Shown piece after piece: positions 1-6,103 of a stretch of 6,840 bases of DNA. The stretch is from Dehalococcoides sp. (GTDB lineage: Bacteria > Chloroflexota > Dehalococcoidia > Dehalococcoidales > RBG-16-60-22), in the NCBI GenBank assembly GCA_030665795.1, contig DAOUZD010000038.1, forward strand, positions 1 to 6,840. Reading direction: 5' to 3'. The position numbers and the translations under genes are program-made. The stretch's first letter is position 1. Each line of letters opens with the position of its first letter. The notes below the pieces were generated by a model. The model was given only the letters and a program-made list of their open reading frames with translations, ran no database searches and was not told the DNA's origin.

Positions 1-1707
1 GCCTGCCAGCATAGCACCGGCACCCAGACGGTTCGAACCTTTGGCATCTTGCAGCTTCTCCTGGGTAACATGGGGGTGGCTGGCGGCGGACTGGACGGTA
101 TTACCGGAGCGGTGAACGGCCTTGGTTGTACTCTACAGGGACTGGTCAATCACTGGGGGCCCGGAGGGGGCAGTGTCCGAATGCCCAGTAATGGTGAACA
201 GAACATTTCTGCCTATGGCGGGAACAAGGCTCGGTTCACGAGCATTTTGAAGGCATGGTATCGTGATATAGACCATAACATCAGCTTCAACTATCTACCT
301 AAGAGGGGCGGCGACTACTCCTGGCAAGCCCTGTTCAAAGCAATAGACGATGGGAAAATAAAGGGACTTAACTGCTGGGGAATAAATCCGACAGTGAGCG
401 GGCCAAACAGCGCAGCAGTACGCCGGACCCTGGCAAAGCTGAAATGGATGGTGGTGACCGACCTCTGGGAAACAGAAACCGCAGCCTTCTGGAAGCCAGA
501 AACAGGGGTCAATCCGGCTGATGTTGGGACAGAGGTCTTTCTCCTGCCAGCAGCGTACTCGCTGGAGAAGGAGGGAAGCGTATGCAATAGCGGCCGCTGG
601 AATCAGTGGCGCTACAAGGGAGAGAACCCTCCTGGCGAAGCGAAGAGCGACCTGTGGATAATAAACAAACTGATGTTAAAACTCAAAGAAATTTATGCCG
701 GACAGACTGAAAAGAATGCTGAAGCAATTAACAATCTGACCTGGGATTATGGCAATCCGCCTGATGTGCACATCGTAGCCAGGGAGATGAACGGCTACGA
801 CTTGAGCACAGGTAAGCTATTATCAAGTCCAGGTAGTCTCAAAGATGATGGCACCACCAGCTGTGGTAACTGGCTGTGGTGTGGACTGTATACCGAGGAT
901 GGCAACATGGCAGCGCGGCGGGGTACCGACGATCCCTCAGGCATTGGGCTTTTCCCCAGCTGGGGATGGGCTTGGCCAGTTAACCGGCGCATCATGTACA
1001 ATCGTGCCTCAGTAGACCTAGACGGTAAGCCCTGGGATGCCATGCGCCCTGTTATCCGATGGGATACGGGTAGCAAGAAATGGGTGGGCGATGTTGCCGA
1101 CGGAGGCGCAGCCCCAATAAATCAAGGTGGTGGATATCCCTTCATTATGAAGCCTCAGGGGCGAGGGCATCTCTTTGGTCCAGGCAGACCTGACGGGCCT
1201 TTTCCCGAGCATTATGAACCCTGGGAGAGCCCAATATCAAATCCAATGTCAACTCAGCAGAGTAATCCAGCTATCGTGATCTGGGAAACTATTGCCAAAG
1301 GTAGGGCGGCAGAGTATCAAATCGTGGCTACAACCCACCGCGTGGTGGAGCACATGCACACCGGGACAATCACCAGACGCCTACCGTGGTTAGTAGAAAT
1401 GATGCCGGAAATGTTTGTTGAGATGAGCCAGGAACTGGCAGATGAAAAGGGTATTGCCAATGGTGATGCGGTTATCGTGGAATCGGCCCGTGGCAGTAGT
1501 GTAAGCGGAAAAGCTATGGTTACCGTCCGGATTAAGCCTTTCCAAGTCAATGGTACTATGGTTCACCAGATAAGCTTGCCTTGGAATTGGGGGTGCATGG
1601 GACTGTCTAAAGGAGACAGCGCCAATCTGCTCAGCCCCCGTATCGGAGACCCCAATACTGGTATTCCTGAGTTTAGGGCATTCTTGTGTGATATTCGCAA
1701 AGCGTAA
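1..1707 (+). CDS. fdhA: Formate dehydrogenase-N-like molybdoenzyme alpha subunit, C-terminal part (5' end outside window)
   Basis: The frame is open from base 1 and ends at TAA 1705-1707, giving 568 residues, roughly the C-terminal half of an FdnG/FdoG-type catalytic subunit of about 1000 residues. What I see matches that family: a TQH..G.Q..R segment followed by LLLGNMGVAGGG near codons 17-30, GLNCWGINP near codon 121, and a C-terminal molybdopterin-dinucleotide-binding domain from about codon 440. That domain includes HRVVEHMHTGT, a DEKGIANGD segment, SLPWNWG (525-531), and the family-like ending PEFRAFLCDIRKA. Known family members bind Mo or W with two pyranopterins and one Fe4S4 cluster and oxidise formate, usually as a membrane complex with an iron-sulfur beta and a cytochrome gamma subunit. 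The catalytic Sec/Cys position, the cluster cysteines and any Tat signal lie left of the window, so formate as substrate is inferred from overall similarity. No beta or gamma gene follows; the next gene is convergent. Confidence 0.88.
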   Translation, partial: ACQHSTGTQTVRTFGILQLLLGNMGVAGGGLDGITGAVNGLGCTLQGLVNHWGPGGGSVRMPSNGEQNISAYGGNKARFTSILKAWYRDIDHNISFNYLPKRGGDYSWQALFKAIDDGKIKGLNCWGINPTVSGPNSAAVRRTLAKLKWMVVTDLWETETAAFWKPETGVNPADVGTEVFLLPAAYSLEKEGSVCNSGRWNQWRYKGENPPGEAKSDLWIINKLMLKLKEIYAGQTEKNAEAINNLTWDYGNPPDVHIVAREMNGYDLSTGKLLSSPGSLKDDGTTSCGNWLWCGLYTEDGNMAARRGTDDPSGIGLFPSWGWAWPVNRRIMYNRASVDLDGKPWDAMRPVIRWDTGSKKWVGDVADGGAAPINQGGGYPFIMKPQGRGHLFGPGRPDGPFPEHYEPWESPISNPMSTQQSNPAIVIWETIAKGRAAEYQIVATTHRVVEHMHTGTITRRLPWLVEMMPEMFVEMSQELADEKGIANGDAVIVESARGSSVSGKAMVTVRIKPFQVNGTMVHQISLPWNWGCMGLSKGDSANLLSPRIGDPNTGIPEFRAFLCDIRKA

Positions 1708-1734
1708 CACCAACAGCCTGAAAACATGTGTGGG

Positions 1735-1788
1735 TCACGACGGGTGATATAATTCGAGGCGTAACGCCTTTCGTTATATTAATCGTGA
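1735..1788. repeat. Nested inverted repeat between convergent genes, possible bidirectional terminator
   Basis: Three pairs of complementary arms are nested here: TCACGA (1735-1740) with TCGTGA (1783-1788), ATATAA (1747-1752) with TTATAT (1774-1779), and AGGCGT (1757-1762) with ACGCCT (1764-1769). The two inner pairs share a centre at 1763; the outer pair is offset by about 1.5 bases. The core can fold as AGGCG-TAA-CGCCT followed on the + strand by TTTCGTT, a weak terminator-like shape. It lies between the stop of the formate dehydrogenase gene (1707) and the stop of the leftward gene (1810), where transcription from both sides must end. The T-run is poor, so a terminator role is inference. 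Confidence 0.5.
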
Positions 1789-1809
1789 TTGGACTAGGAC
1801 TGTGCATCC

Positions 1810-2235
1810 TTACGTTGTACGTACCGCAGACTGACTGATTTCTGGGTCATAATCACGGCAAAGCTGATAACCAAGCTCACCTATATATATTTCCGTTGTA
1901 GCCCAAGCAACTGCCTCCTCAAGATGTCCTCCTATCATCTTACCCTGTTCTTTTACATCTAGGAGTACCATATGTATATGGAAAACCATTTTGCCTTCAA
2001 ATACCGATAGTGACCCCTGGCTAGAAAGCACCCCAAAGAGCCCCTGATACTTCTCCCATGAGAACTCCCCAATTTTACCTCCCTTTTTAGCAGTACCAAA
2101 CGTTACGGTTTCTAGAGACCCTATGATACCAAGAATTATCGCGGAGGAGATGTTTTTCCTCTGACAATAACTGGTAAGTTCACTGATGAGTTTCTGACCA
2201 TGATTAAGCCTCAAGACATTGACTGATTTGAACAT
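1810..2235 (-). CDS. PPC/DUF296 domain protein, predicted DNA-binding
   Basis: A 141-residue protein consisting of little more than one PPC (plant and prokaryote conserved, DUF296, COG1661) domain. Visible hallmarks are an N-terminal VLRLNHGQKL strand and helix, an ILGIIGSLETVTFG segment (34-47), the histidine pair in FHIHMVLLD (H86, H88), and IGGHLEEA (101-108) followed by a hydrophobic strand with TTEIYIGEL. In the family these His residues and GGH cluster in a trimeric fold. Plant members join this domain to AT-hooks and bind DNA. The role of stand-alone bacterial members is not settled, so a regulatory job is inferred only. The ATG at 2233-2235 is chosen because a full Shine-Dalgarno lies 7 bases upstream. 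It is transcribed leftward, towards the formate dehydrogenase gene, and separated by 114 bases from the broken dehydrogenase to its right. Confidence 0.85.
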   Translation of the reverse strand: MFKSVNVLRLNHGQKLISELTSYCQRKNISSAIILGIIGSLETVTFGTAKKGGKIGEFSWEKYQGLFGVLSSQGSLSVFEGKMVFHIHMVLLDVKEQGKMIGGHLEEAVAWATTEIYIGELGYQLCRDYDPEISQSAVRTT

Positions 2236-2242
2236 ATTGTTG

Positions 2243-2250
2243 CCTCCTTA
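2243..2250 (-). promoter_or_regulatory. Ribosome binding site of the PPC/DUF296 gene
   Basis: On the minus strand the bases read TAAGGAGG, fully complementary to the usual 16S 3' end, with 7 bases before the ATG at 2235. It is the strongest Shine-Dalgarno in the window and fixes the start of this gene. Confidence 0.85.
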
Positions 2251-2349
2251 CCATAAATTATTAATAACCTTTACTGTTGGAAAACTACCAATCTCTTTCG
2301 ACTACACTTTTGAGACATCAAGGCACAATTTGTAATACGGTATGTCTTT

Positions 2350-2904
2350 TTACACCAACCCGTAAAGCTTGAGGCTCGTCTTTACCTCTTGAATGAAATC
2401 TTCTACCACCTTTTCAAAATCAACATACAGCGGTTCCCAGCCCCATTCCTCACGAGCCTGGCTATCATCAATGCTCTTTACGGTGTAACTCCGAAAGAAT
2501 TCCATGGCCACCGGGTCTGGCTTATAAGTAATTTTAGCCTCAGGAATGAATTTCTTTATCGCTATGTCCAGTTCCTTGGCTGATTGTGCTGGCGATACCC
2601 CTGAGATATTATAGCAAACCATCTTAATTTGCTCCTTAGGTGCGCCATACAACATTTCCGTGGCTCGGATGGCATCTTTAAAGTACGTAACTGGAATTGC
2701 GACATCTTCGGTAACAAAACACTCATAGGGTTTACCTAGAGCGGCGTTTTCAACCATCCAGGAGTTGTACTGCGTTACCGCCATGGTTTAAACACCGGGA
2801 CCCATAACTGCGAAATATCGTAAGCAACGAAAGTCTAGGTCAAACTTCCTTCGATAAAATCTGCCGAGAAGCTCACCATATAACTTACCAGCACCGGTCT
2901 TCAC
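2350..2904 (-). pseudogene. Remnant of an extended-SDR dehydrogenase resembling L-threonine 3-dehydrogenase / NAD-dependent epimerase
   Basis: From 2784 to 2350 a 144-codon frame encodes the C-terminal half of a short-chain dehydrogenase of the TDH/epimerase type: PVTYFKDAIRATEMLYGAP, a CYNISG segment, FIPEAKITYKPDP and IDDSQAREEWGWEP. The same frame upstream (2904-2791) continues the homology with GKLYGELLGRFYRRKF, then LRYFAVMGPGV, and is then cut by TAA at 2788-2790. There is no frameshift, so one nonsense change separates the parts. Upstream of the stop the similarity begins only at about GAGK. The position of the YxxxK tyrosine reads Thr (codon 2896-2898), and a TAG at 2905-2907 precedes it. 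The NAD-binding GxxGxxG half is absent from the window. The internal ATG at 2784 has no Shine-Dalgarno. I conclude it is a 5'-truncated pseudogene. Threonine as the former substrate is only a family-level guess. Confidence 0.8.
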
Positions 2905-2984
2905 CTAACTCTCCCCTGGCAGAGCCCGCTGCCAAGAGCTTTCTTTCCTTTCCGCTTTTTAAAGAACATCATGTTGCTGCCAAC

Positions 2985-3009
2985 ACATAAAAAAAGGCTT
3001 TCTTTATGT
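2985..3009. repeat. 25-base near-perfect palindrome
   Basis: ACATAAA (2985-2991) mirrors TTTATGT (3003-3009), and AAAG (2993-2996) mirrors CTTT (2998-3001) around the G at 2997. Only the pair 2992/3002 mismatches. It lies just downstream of a leftward promoter-like pair (3032-3061), so on that strand it would fall near the start of the transcript. An operator or a weak terminator are both possible. Confidence 0.55.
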
Positions 3010-3031
3010 CGGATTTGATTATCGTAATTGA

Positions 3032-3061
3032 ATATTATTTTCTTAATACTACGTTTGTCAA
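3032..3061 (-). promoter_or_regulatory. Candidate leftward sigma70-type promoter
   Basis: The minus strand reads TTGACA (3061 down to 3056), an 18-base spacer, then TAATAT (3037 down to 3032). The -35 is a consensus match and the -10 matches at four of six positions. It points towards the broken dehydrogenase and could be the promoter of a lost upstream part. There is no intact gene for it to serve, so it could also be chance in AT-rich DNA. Confidence 0.3.
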
Positions 3062-3250
3062 GTTTTTGGGGGGCAGGCCAGTGTAATGCCACCTGAACCC
3101 GGCAGCAATCAGTTATCGCCTCTTAATGCCCTTAGTCAATTTTAATCTTAAGCAATATCTCCGCCCCTGGGTGAGGAAGAAGAATACAATTGCTTCCTCT
3201 GATATAACAAAAACTTGGATTGTTACTTCATTGCATAGAATAACGAAGCG

Positions 3251-3265
3251 TTGGAGCATCTCCAA
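3251..3265. repeat. Short perfect hairpin upstream of the alcohol dehydrogenase gene
   Basis: TTGGAG (3251-3256), loop CAT, CTCCAA (3260-3265). It has a six-base stem and three-base loop and lies about 130 bases before the dehydrogenase start and 22 bases before a TATAAT. No T-run follows, so it is not a standard terminator. An operator is possible but unsupported beyond its position. Confidence 0.35.
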
Positions 3266-3287
3266 TACATTGTCAGTAAGAAAGAGT

Positions 3288-3293
3288 TATAAT
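3288..3293 (+). promoter_or_regulatory. Possible -10 element for the alcohol dehydrogenase gene
   Basis: A perfect TATAAT lies about 100 bases before the start codon at 3396. There is no -35 at 16-18 bases: the nearest TTGTCA, at 3270-3275, leaves a spacer of only 12. There is no TG extension either. It is the best candidate in this upstream region but weak. Confidence 0.25.
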
Positions 3294-3395
3294 AGCACCA
3301 TAAATGAGGCTGTGCAGACACTCAAAGCAAAATGAAGCCTGATAAAAATTGATAGATTACAGTCTCGTAAAAAACAGAAGGGGCAAATTACGATT

Positions 3396-4550
3396 ATGGA
3401 TATTTACCAAATTATGCTGCCAGATAAAATTTGTTTTGGTGTGGGTTGTCTGGATACACTTGGGGATGAGGCTAATAAGCTAGCACCTAAGCATGCTATT
3501 ATTATTACAGATCCTGGAGTTTATAAAGCTGGATTAGTAGACCCAGTGAAGAAACAGCTCTCTAAGGCTAACCTTTCAGTGGATGTTTTCTATGAAGCAG
3601 AGCCGGAGCCCACTCTGCCCCGGCTAAATGCTATCGCTGAAGAACTCCGCCAGAATAGTTGCGACCTTTTGGTAGGTGTTGGCGGTGGGTCAAGTATGGA
3701 CACAGCCAAGGGACTCTCAGTCCTTTTAACTCATGGTGGAGATGGTGCGAATTACGTAGGTATTGATAAGGTACCCGGACCTGGCATCCCTGTTTTTACA
3801 TTGCCAACAACAGCGGGAACAGGGAGTGAAGTGACTAAAATTGCCGTCTTTGGTGACCCAGAGAAAGAGCTTAAGTTAGCAATGGTGAGTCCTTATATAC
3901 TTGCGCGATTGGCTCTTGTAGACCCTACCCTAACCTTCGGATGCCCTCCAAAGGTCACTGCAGCTGCCGGAATGGATGCTCTTGTGCATGCTATTGAATG
4001 CTACACCAGCACCAAGGCTAACAATTTCACTGATGCTTTAGCTCTTGAGGCAATGCAACTCATTGCAGGTAACCTCAGGGCTGCGGTTAAAAATGGGGCA
4101 GATAAAGAGGCACGTAAGTGCATGTCTGAAGGAGCACTAATAGCTGGAATTGCCTTCGGGAACGCTAGTGCAGCCGCCGTTCACGCTCTTGCCTATCCCC
4201 TTGGTTCACGCTTTCACGTGTCCCACGGAGTCGCCAATGGCCTTTTATTGCCATATGTTATGGAATGTAACCTGCCAGCCTGCCTGACTAAATATGCTGT
4301 TATCGCCCGGATGCTGGAAGTAGAAACCAAGCAACTGTCTCTGCATAAGGCAGCCGAAAAAGGAATAGAGGCGGCCAAAAAGCTTGCTGCTGATATTGGT
4401 ATTCCGAGCCGCCTGCGAGACCTTGGAGTTCCTAAGGAAGCCCTGGAAGAAATGGCTGTAGCCACAATGGATGTTAGCCGACTCTTAGCTGCTAACCCGA
4501 AGCAATTAACCCTGGACGATGTTAGGCACATTTGGCAAAATGCCTGGTAA
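3396..4550 (+). CDS. Iron-containing alcohol dehydrogenase (group III)
   Basis: A 384-residue protein, full length for the Fe-ADH family (PF00465), which interconverts alcohols and aldehydes or ketones with NAD(P)H in the cytoplasm. The N-terminal Rossmann-like half carries GVGGGSSMDTAKG (94-106) and PTTAGTGSE (137-145), which bind the dinucleotide. The C-terminal helical half carries the metal ligands at their expected places: D194 and H198 in AAGMDALVHAIE, H263 in AVHALAYPLG, and H277 in HVSHGVANG. All four are present, so the enzyme should be active with Fe2+ or a similar metal. The substrate (ethanol, butanol, 1,2-propanediol or another) cannot be read from sequence. The ATG is preceded by GAAGGGG at 3378-3384, about 11 bases away, a rather distant ribosome site. 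The gene stands alone, with gene-poor DNA on both sides and no obvious terminator after it. Confidence 0.93.
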   Translation: MDIYQIMLPDKICFGVGCLDTLGDEANKLAPKHAIIITDPGVYKAGLVDPVKKQLSKANLSVDVFYEAEPEPTLPRLNAIAEELRQNSCDLLVGVGGGSSMDTAKGLSVLLTHGGDGANYVGIDKVPGPGIPVFTLPTTAGTGSEVTKIAVFGDPEKELKLAMVSPYILARLALVDPTLTFGCPPKVTAAAGMDALVHAIECYTSTKANNFTDALALEAMQLIAGNLRAAVKNGADKEARKCMSEGALIAGIAFGNASAAAVHALAYPLGSRFHVSHGVANGLLLPYVMECNLPACLTKYAVIARMLEVETKQLSLHKAAEKGIEAAKKLAADIGIPSRLRDLGVPKEALEEMAVATMDVSRLLAANPKQLTLDDVRHIWQNAW

Positions 4551-4899
4551 GATGGCAGCAGATACTACTCAGTAAAGTAAACCATTTAATTTTCTTGCTA
4601 AGATCCGCAAACTTCGTAGTCGGTTAGCCTATTCTACGCTAGATACTTCAGAAGTGTTCTTGAACAAACATCATGAAGGTAGAATCCAAATATTTCACTT
4701 GGAAGACGATAAAAAAGAAACGAGTAATCACTCTGGATGAATATCATCGGCATCTCCTCGAATGTTCTTATATTATTAACGAGCTAGTTGTATTCAGGAA
4801 GAAATCCGACAAGACATCAAAAAGTGCGATTATCGAATTACGTTTTCAAGGTATAAAGCGCTGGGCAAACTTGACCATATACCCTTTTATTAAACTTGC

Positions 4900-4915
4900 A
4901 AATATAGGTATATTT
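4900..4915. repeat. AT-rich perfect inverted repeat upstream of the chagasin-like gene
   Basis: AAATATA (4900-4906), centre GG, TATATTT (4909-4915). Its centre is about 55 bases before the start expected from the extended -10 at 4951-4956, a position at which an activator could bind. No binding protein can be named, and a chance match in AT-rich DNA remains possible. Confidence 0.35.
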
Positions 4916-4947
4916 ACGTGCTAAAGACCCCACATAGGAGTTTTTAG

Positions 4948-4956
4948 TGCTATACT
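4948..4956 (+). promoter_or_regulatory. Extended -10 promoter candidate for the chagasin-like lipoprotein
   Basis: TGC directly precedes TATACT (4951-4956), fitting the TGn extended -10 pattern with five of six -10 bases. No -35 is recognisable at the right distance, which extended -10 promoters can tolerate. The expected transcript start near 4963 is about 27 bases before the start codon. Confidence 0.45.
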
Positions 4957-4989
4957 TAAAACAAAAAAGGGGACAATATTTCCGACCGC

Positions 4990-5382
4990 GTGCCCGTCAT
5001 GAAATGGTTTTTGGTTTTGGTAATCGTGCCCGTACTGACGGTCTGCCTGATAGCCGGTTGTGGGGGAGAGGTTGACATCTATTATGAGCCAGAGCAGACG
5101 ATAAGCGTTAGGGCTAATCACGAGTTCATTATCGCTACCGCCACCAATCCGCCAACTGGCTATATGTGGCGGGAAACCTTCGATGAAAATATGCTAGAGT
5201 TGACAGCGAGTACCATTGAGGTTAGTGAAGCGGTTAAACGGGGCGAAGCGAAAATTGGCCTGGAGCAACATTTCCGGTTCAAGGCGCTAAAGCAGGGTAA
5301 AACAGAAATACATATTGACTTGGCTGGACCGAACCCAAAATTCAGTATAGAGAGAAAAGTTTTTCACGTTAATGTAAAGTAA
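4990..5382 (+). CDS. Chagasin-like (inhibitor I42) predicted lipoprotein
   Basis: A 130-residue protein: a hydrophobic signal segment (residues 6-23), a lipobox LIAGC with the lipidation cysteine at 24, then a single beta-rich domain of about 100 residues. NPPTGYMW at 53-60 matches the NPTTGY loop of the chagasin family (PF09394), inhibitors of papain-like cysteine peptidases. The following IGLEQHFRFKAL stretch and the GKTEIHIDL strand fit the rest of that fold. The third family loop, usually containing RPW, is not seen; GPNPKF occupies the corresponding place. Inhibition of a peptidase is therefore inferred, and the target is unknown. The mature protein should be anchored on the outer face of the cytoplasmic membrane. 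The GTG at 4990 is used; the ATG at 4999 is an alternative that still leaves a complete signal peptide. AAGGGGA at 4967-4973 is rather far from either. It appears to be transcribed alone. Confidence 0.72.
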   Translation: MPVMKWFLVLVIVPVLTVCLIAGCGGEVDIYYEPEQTISVRANHEFIIATATNPPTGYMWRETFDENMLELTASTIEVSEAVKRGEAKIGLEQHFRFKALKQGKTEIHIDLAGPNPKFSIERKVFHVNVK

Positions 5383-5415
5383 TGCTTCACTATTGTCACC
5401 ATTACCTTCTAGAAA

Positions 5416-5444
5416 TTGACTGACATACGGTCATATGTTATATT
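5416..5444 (+). promoter_or_regulatory. Strong sigma70-type promoter for coaE
   Basis: TTGACT (5416-5421), a 17-base spacer, then TATATT (5439-5444), with TGT directly before the -10 as an extended element. Each hexamer has five of six consensus bases at ideal spacing. The expected start near 5451 leaves only about 13 untranslated bases before the coaE ATG at 5464. Confidence 0.72.
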
Positions 5445-5463
5445 GTCCCGCAGCCTTTGAAAA

Positions 5464-6063
5464 ATGAAAGTTATCGGTCTTACGGGTGGTATTGGCAGTG
5501 GCAAGAGCACGGTGTCGCAGTTCCTAGCCGAACTGGGTGCCACCATTATTGACGCGGACAAGATAGGGCATGAAGTCCTCAAACCTGATACCGAAGCCTG
5601 GGGCGAAGTAGTGGCGTCTTTTGGCAAGCAGATTGTTACCGTTAACGGTACCATTGACCGCAAAAATTTAGGTGCGATAGTCTTCAGTAATCCTGAGGCT
5701 CGAGCACAGCTAAATCAGATAATGCACCCCCGAATATACGAGATGGTGAAGGCTCAGCTTGCGGAATACCAGAGACAGGGAACGAACGTGGTTGTGGTAG
5801 AAGCACCGCTATTGGTGGAAGCGGACTGGACTTTACTAGTCGATGAGGTGTGGGTTACTACTGCCGCGGAAGATACCGTGCTCAAGCGGCTTAGAGAACG
5901 AACTGGCCTATCGAAAGCGGAATCCCAGGCACGGATTCGTTCTCAGCTTCCCCCGGAGGAAAAGCTAAAGAGCGCTGATTTGGTCATTGATACCGATTGC
6001 AACCTTGATGAACTCAAAGCAAAGATAAGGGAATTATGGCGGGGACAACAGGCCAGCATTTGA
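5464..6063 (+). CDS. coaE: Dephospho-CoA kinase
   Basis: A 199-residue enzyme, normal length for CoaE, catalysing the last step of coenzyme A synthesis: ATP-dependent phosphorylation of the 3'-hydroxyl of dephospho-CoA in the cytoplasm. The P-loop GGIGSGKST is at 8-16, IDADKIGHEV (29-38) gives the conserved aspartates of the substrate and catalytic site, HPR is at 88-90, and VEAPLLVEA (112-120) is the conserved family strand and loop. The lid region has LKRLRERTGLS (140-150) and SQLPPEEK (160-167). The ATG follows the promoter by a very short leader (CAGCCTTTGAAAA) with no Shine-Dalgarno, so translation may be weak or follow a near-leaderless mode. The TGA stop at 6061-6063 lies inside the -35 element of the rplU promoter. 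CoaE and ribosomal protein genes adjoin on the same strand, a housekeeping cluster. Confidence 0.96.
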   Translation: MKVIGLTGGIGSGKSTVSQFLAELGATIIDADKIGHEVLKPDTEAWGEVVASFGKQIVTVNGTIDRKNLGAIVFSNPEARAQLNQIMHPRIYEMVKAQLAEYQRQGTNVVVVEAPLLVEADWTLLVDEVWVTTAAEDTVLKRLRERTGLSKAESQARIRSQLPPEEKLKSADLVIDTDCNLDELKAKIRELWRGQQASI

Positions 6064-6089
6064 CACTTCATCGCAGCAATTGGTATAAT
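6060..6089 (+). promoter_or_regulatory. Consensus sigma70-type promoter for rplU-rpmA
   Basis: TTGACA (6060-6065), an 18-base spacer, and TATAAT (6084-6089), preceded by TGG as an extended -10. Both hexamers are perfect consensus. The -35 overlaps the coaE stop codon, so the promoter sits at the end of coaE and gives the ribosomal genes a strong start of their own, expected near 6096. Confidence 0.85.
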
Positions 6090-6103
6090 TAACTCTTAGT
6101 TTT

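Larger units (their letters stand above)
2905..3395. other. Gene-poor, AT-rich stretch of about 490 bases
   Basis: I find no convincing gene here. The two open frames, 2901-3092 (minus, 63 codons) and 3126-3335 (plus, 69 codons), lack a ribosome binding site and resemble no family I know. The stretch does hold a 25-base near-palindrome (2985-3009), a leftward promoter-like pair (3032-3061), a 7-base inverted repeat GAGGAAG/CTTCCTC (3173-3179 and 3193-3199), a short hairpin (3251-3265) and an isolated TATAAT (3288-3293). It begins where the broken dehydrogenase loses homology, so it may include scar sequence from the event that removed that gene's 5' half. That is inference. Confidence 0.6.
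4551..4989. other. Gene-poor stretch between the alcohol dehydrogenase and the chagasin-like gene
   Basis: About 440 AT-rich bases with no gene I can support. The only sizeable frame (4673-4924, plus, 83 codons) has no ribosome binding site, many lysine and isoleucine codons unlike its neighbours, and no family resemblance. The end of the stretch holds a perfect 7-base inverted repeat (4900-4915) and an extended -10 motif (4948-4956), which probably belong to the control region of the next gene. No rho-independent terminator for the alcohol dehydrogenase was recognised. Confidence 0.55.

Noticed and set aside
30..39. GGTTCGAACC resembles a tRNA T-loop
   Set aside because: It lies inside the well-supported formate dehydrogenase frame (encoding T-V-R-T), and no acceptor or anticodon stem surrounds it.
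1390..1713. 107-codon minus-strand frame
   Set aside because: It is antisense to the conserved C-terminal domain of the formate dehydrogenase gene, with no ribosome site and no family resemblance.
1746..1753. TATAAT (1748-1753) as a + strand promoter
   Set aside because: It lies within the inverted repeat, and the next + strand gene is about 1.6 kb away with opposite-strand genes between.
2263..2291. TTGGTA with a downstream AT-rich hexamer as promoter of the PPC/DUF296 gene
   Set aside because: At 17-19 base spacing the -10 reads GTTATT, TTATTA or TATTAA, all poor matches. Too weak to list.
2901..3092. 63-codon minus-strand frame
   Set aside because: No ribosome site and no known motif. 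It is in a different frame from the dehydrogenase remnant and runs across the promoter-like pair and palindrome.
3126..3335. 69-codon plus-strand frame
   Set aside because: No ribosome site, low-complexity Ser/Thr/Lys composition and no resemblance to a known family.
4673..4924. 83-codon plus-strand frame
   Set aside because: No Shine-Dalgarno before the ATG, AT-rich Lys/Ile composition unlike neighbouring genes, and no recognisable domain. A real small gene cannot be excluded.
4978..4980. ATT as an upstream start for the chagasin-like protein, five bases after AAGGGG
   Set aside because: The spacing is attractive, but the added residues precede a complete signal peptide and GTG or ATG starts are available. 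There is no conserved N-terminus to demand it.
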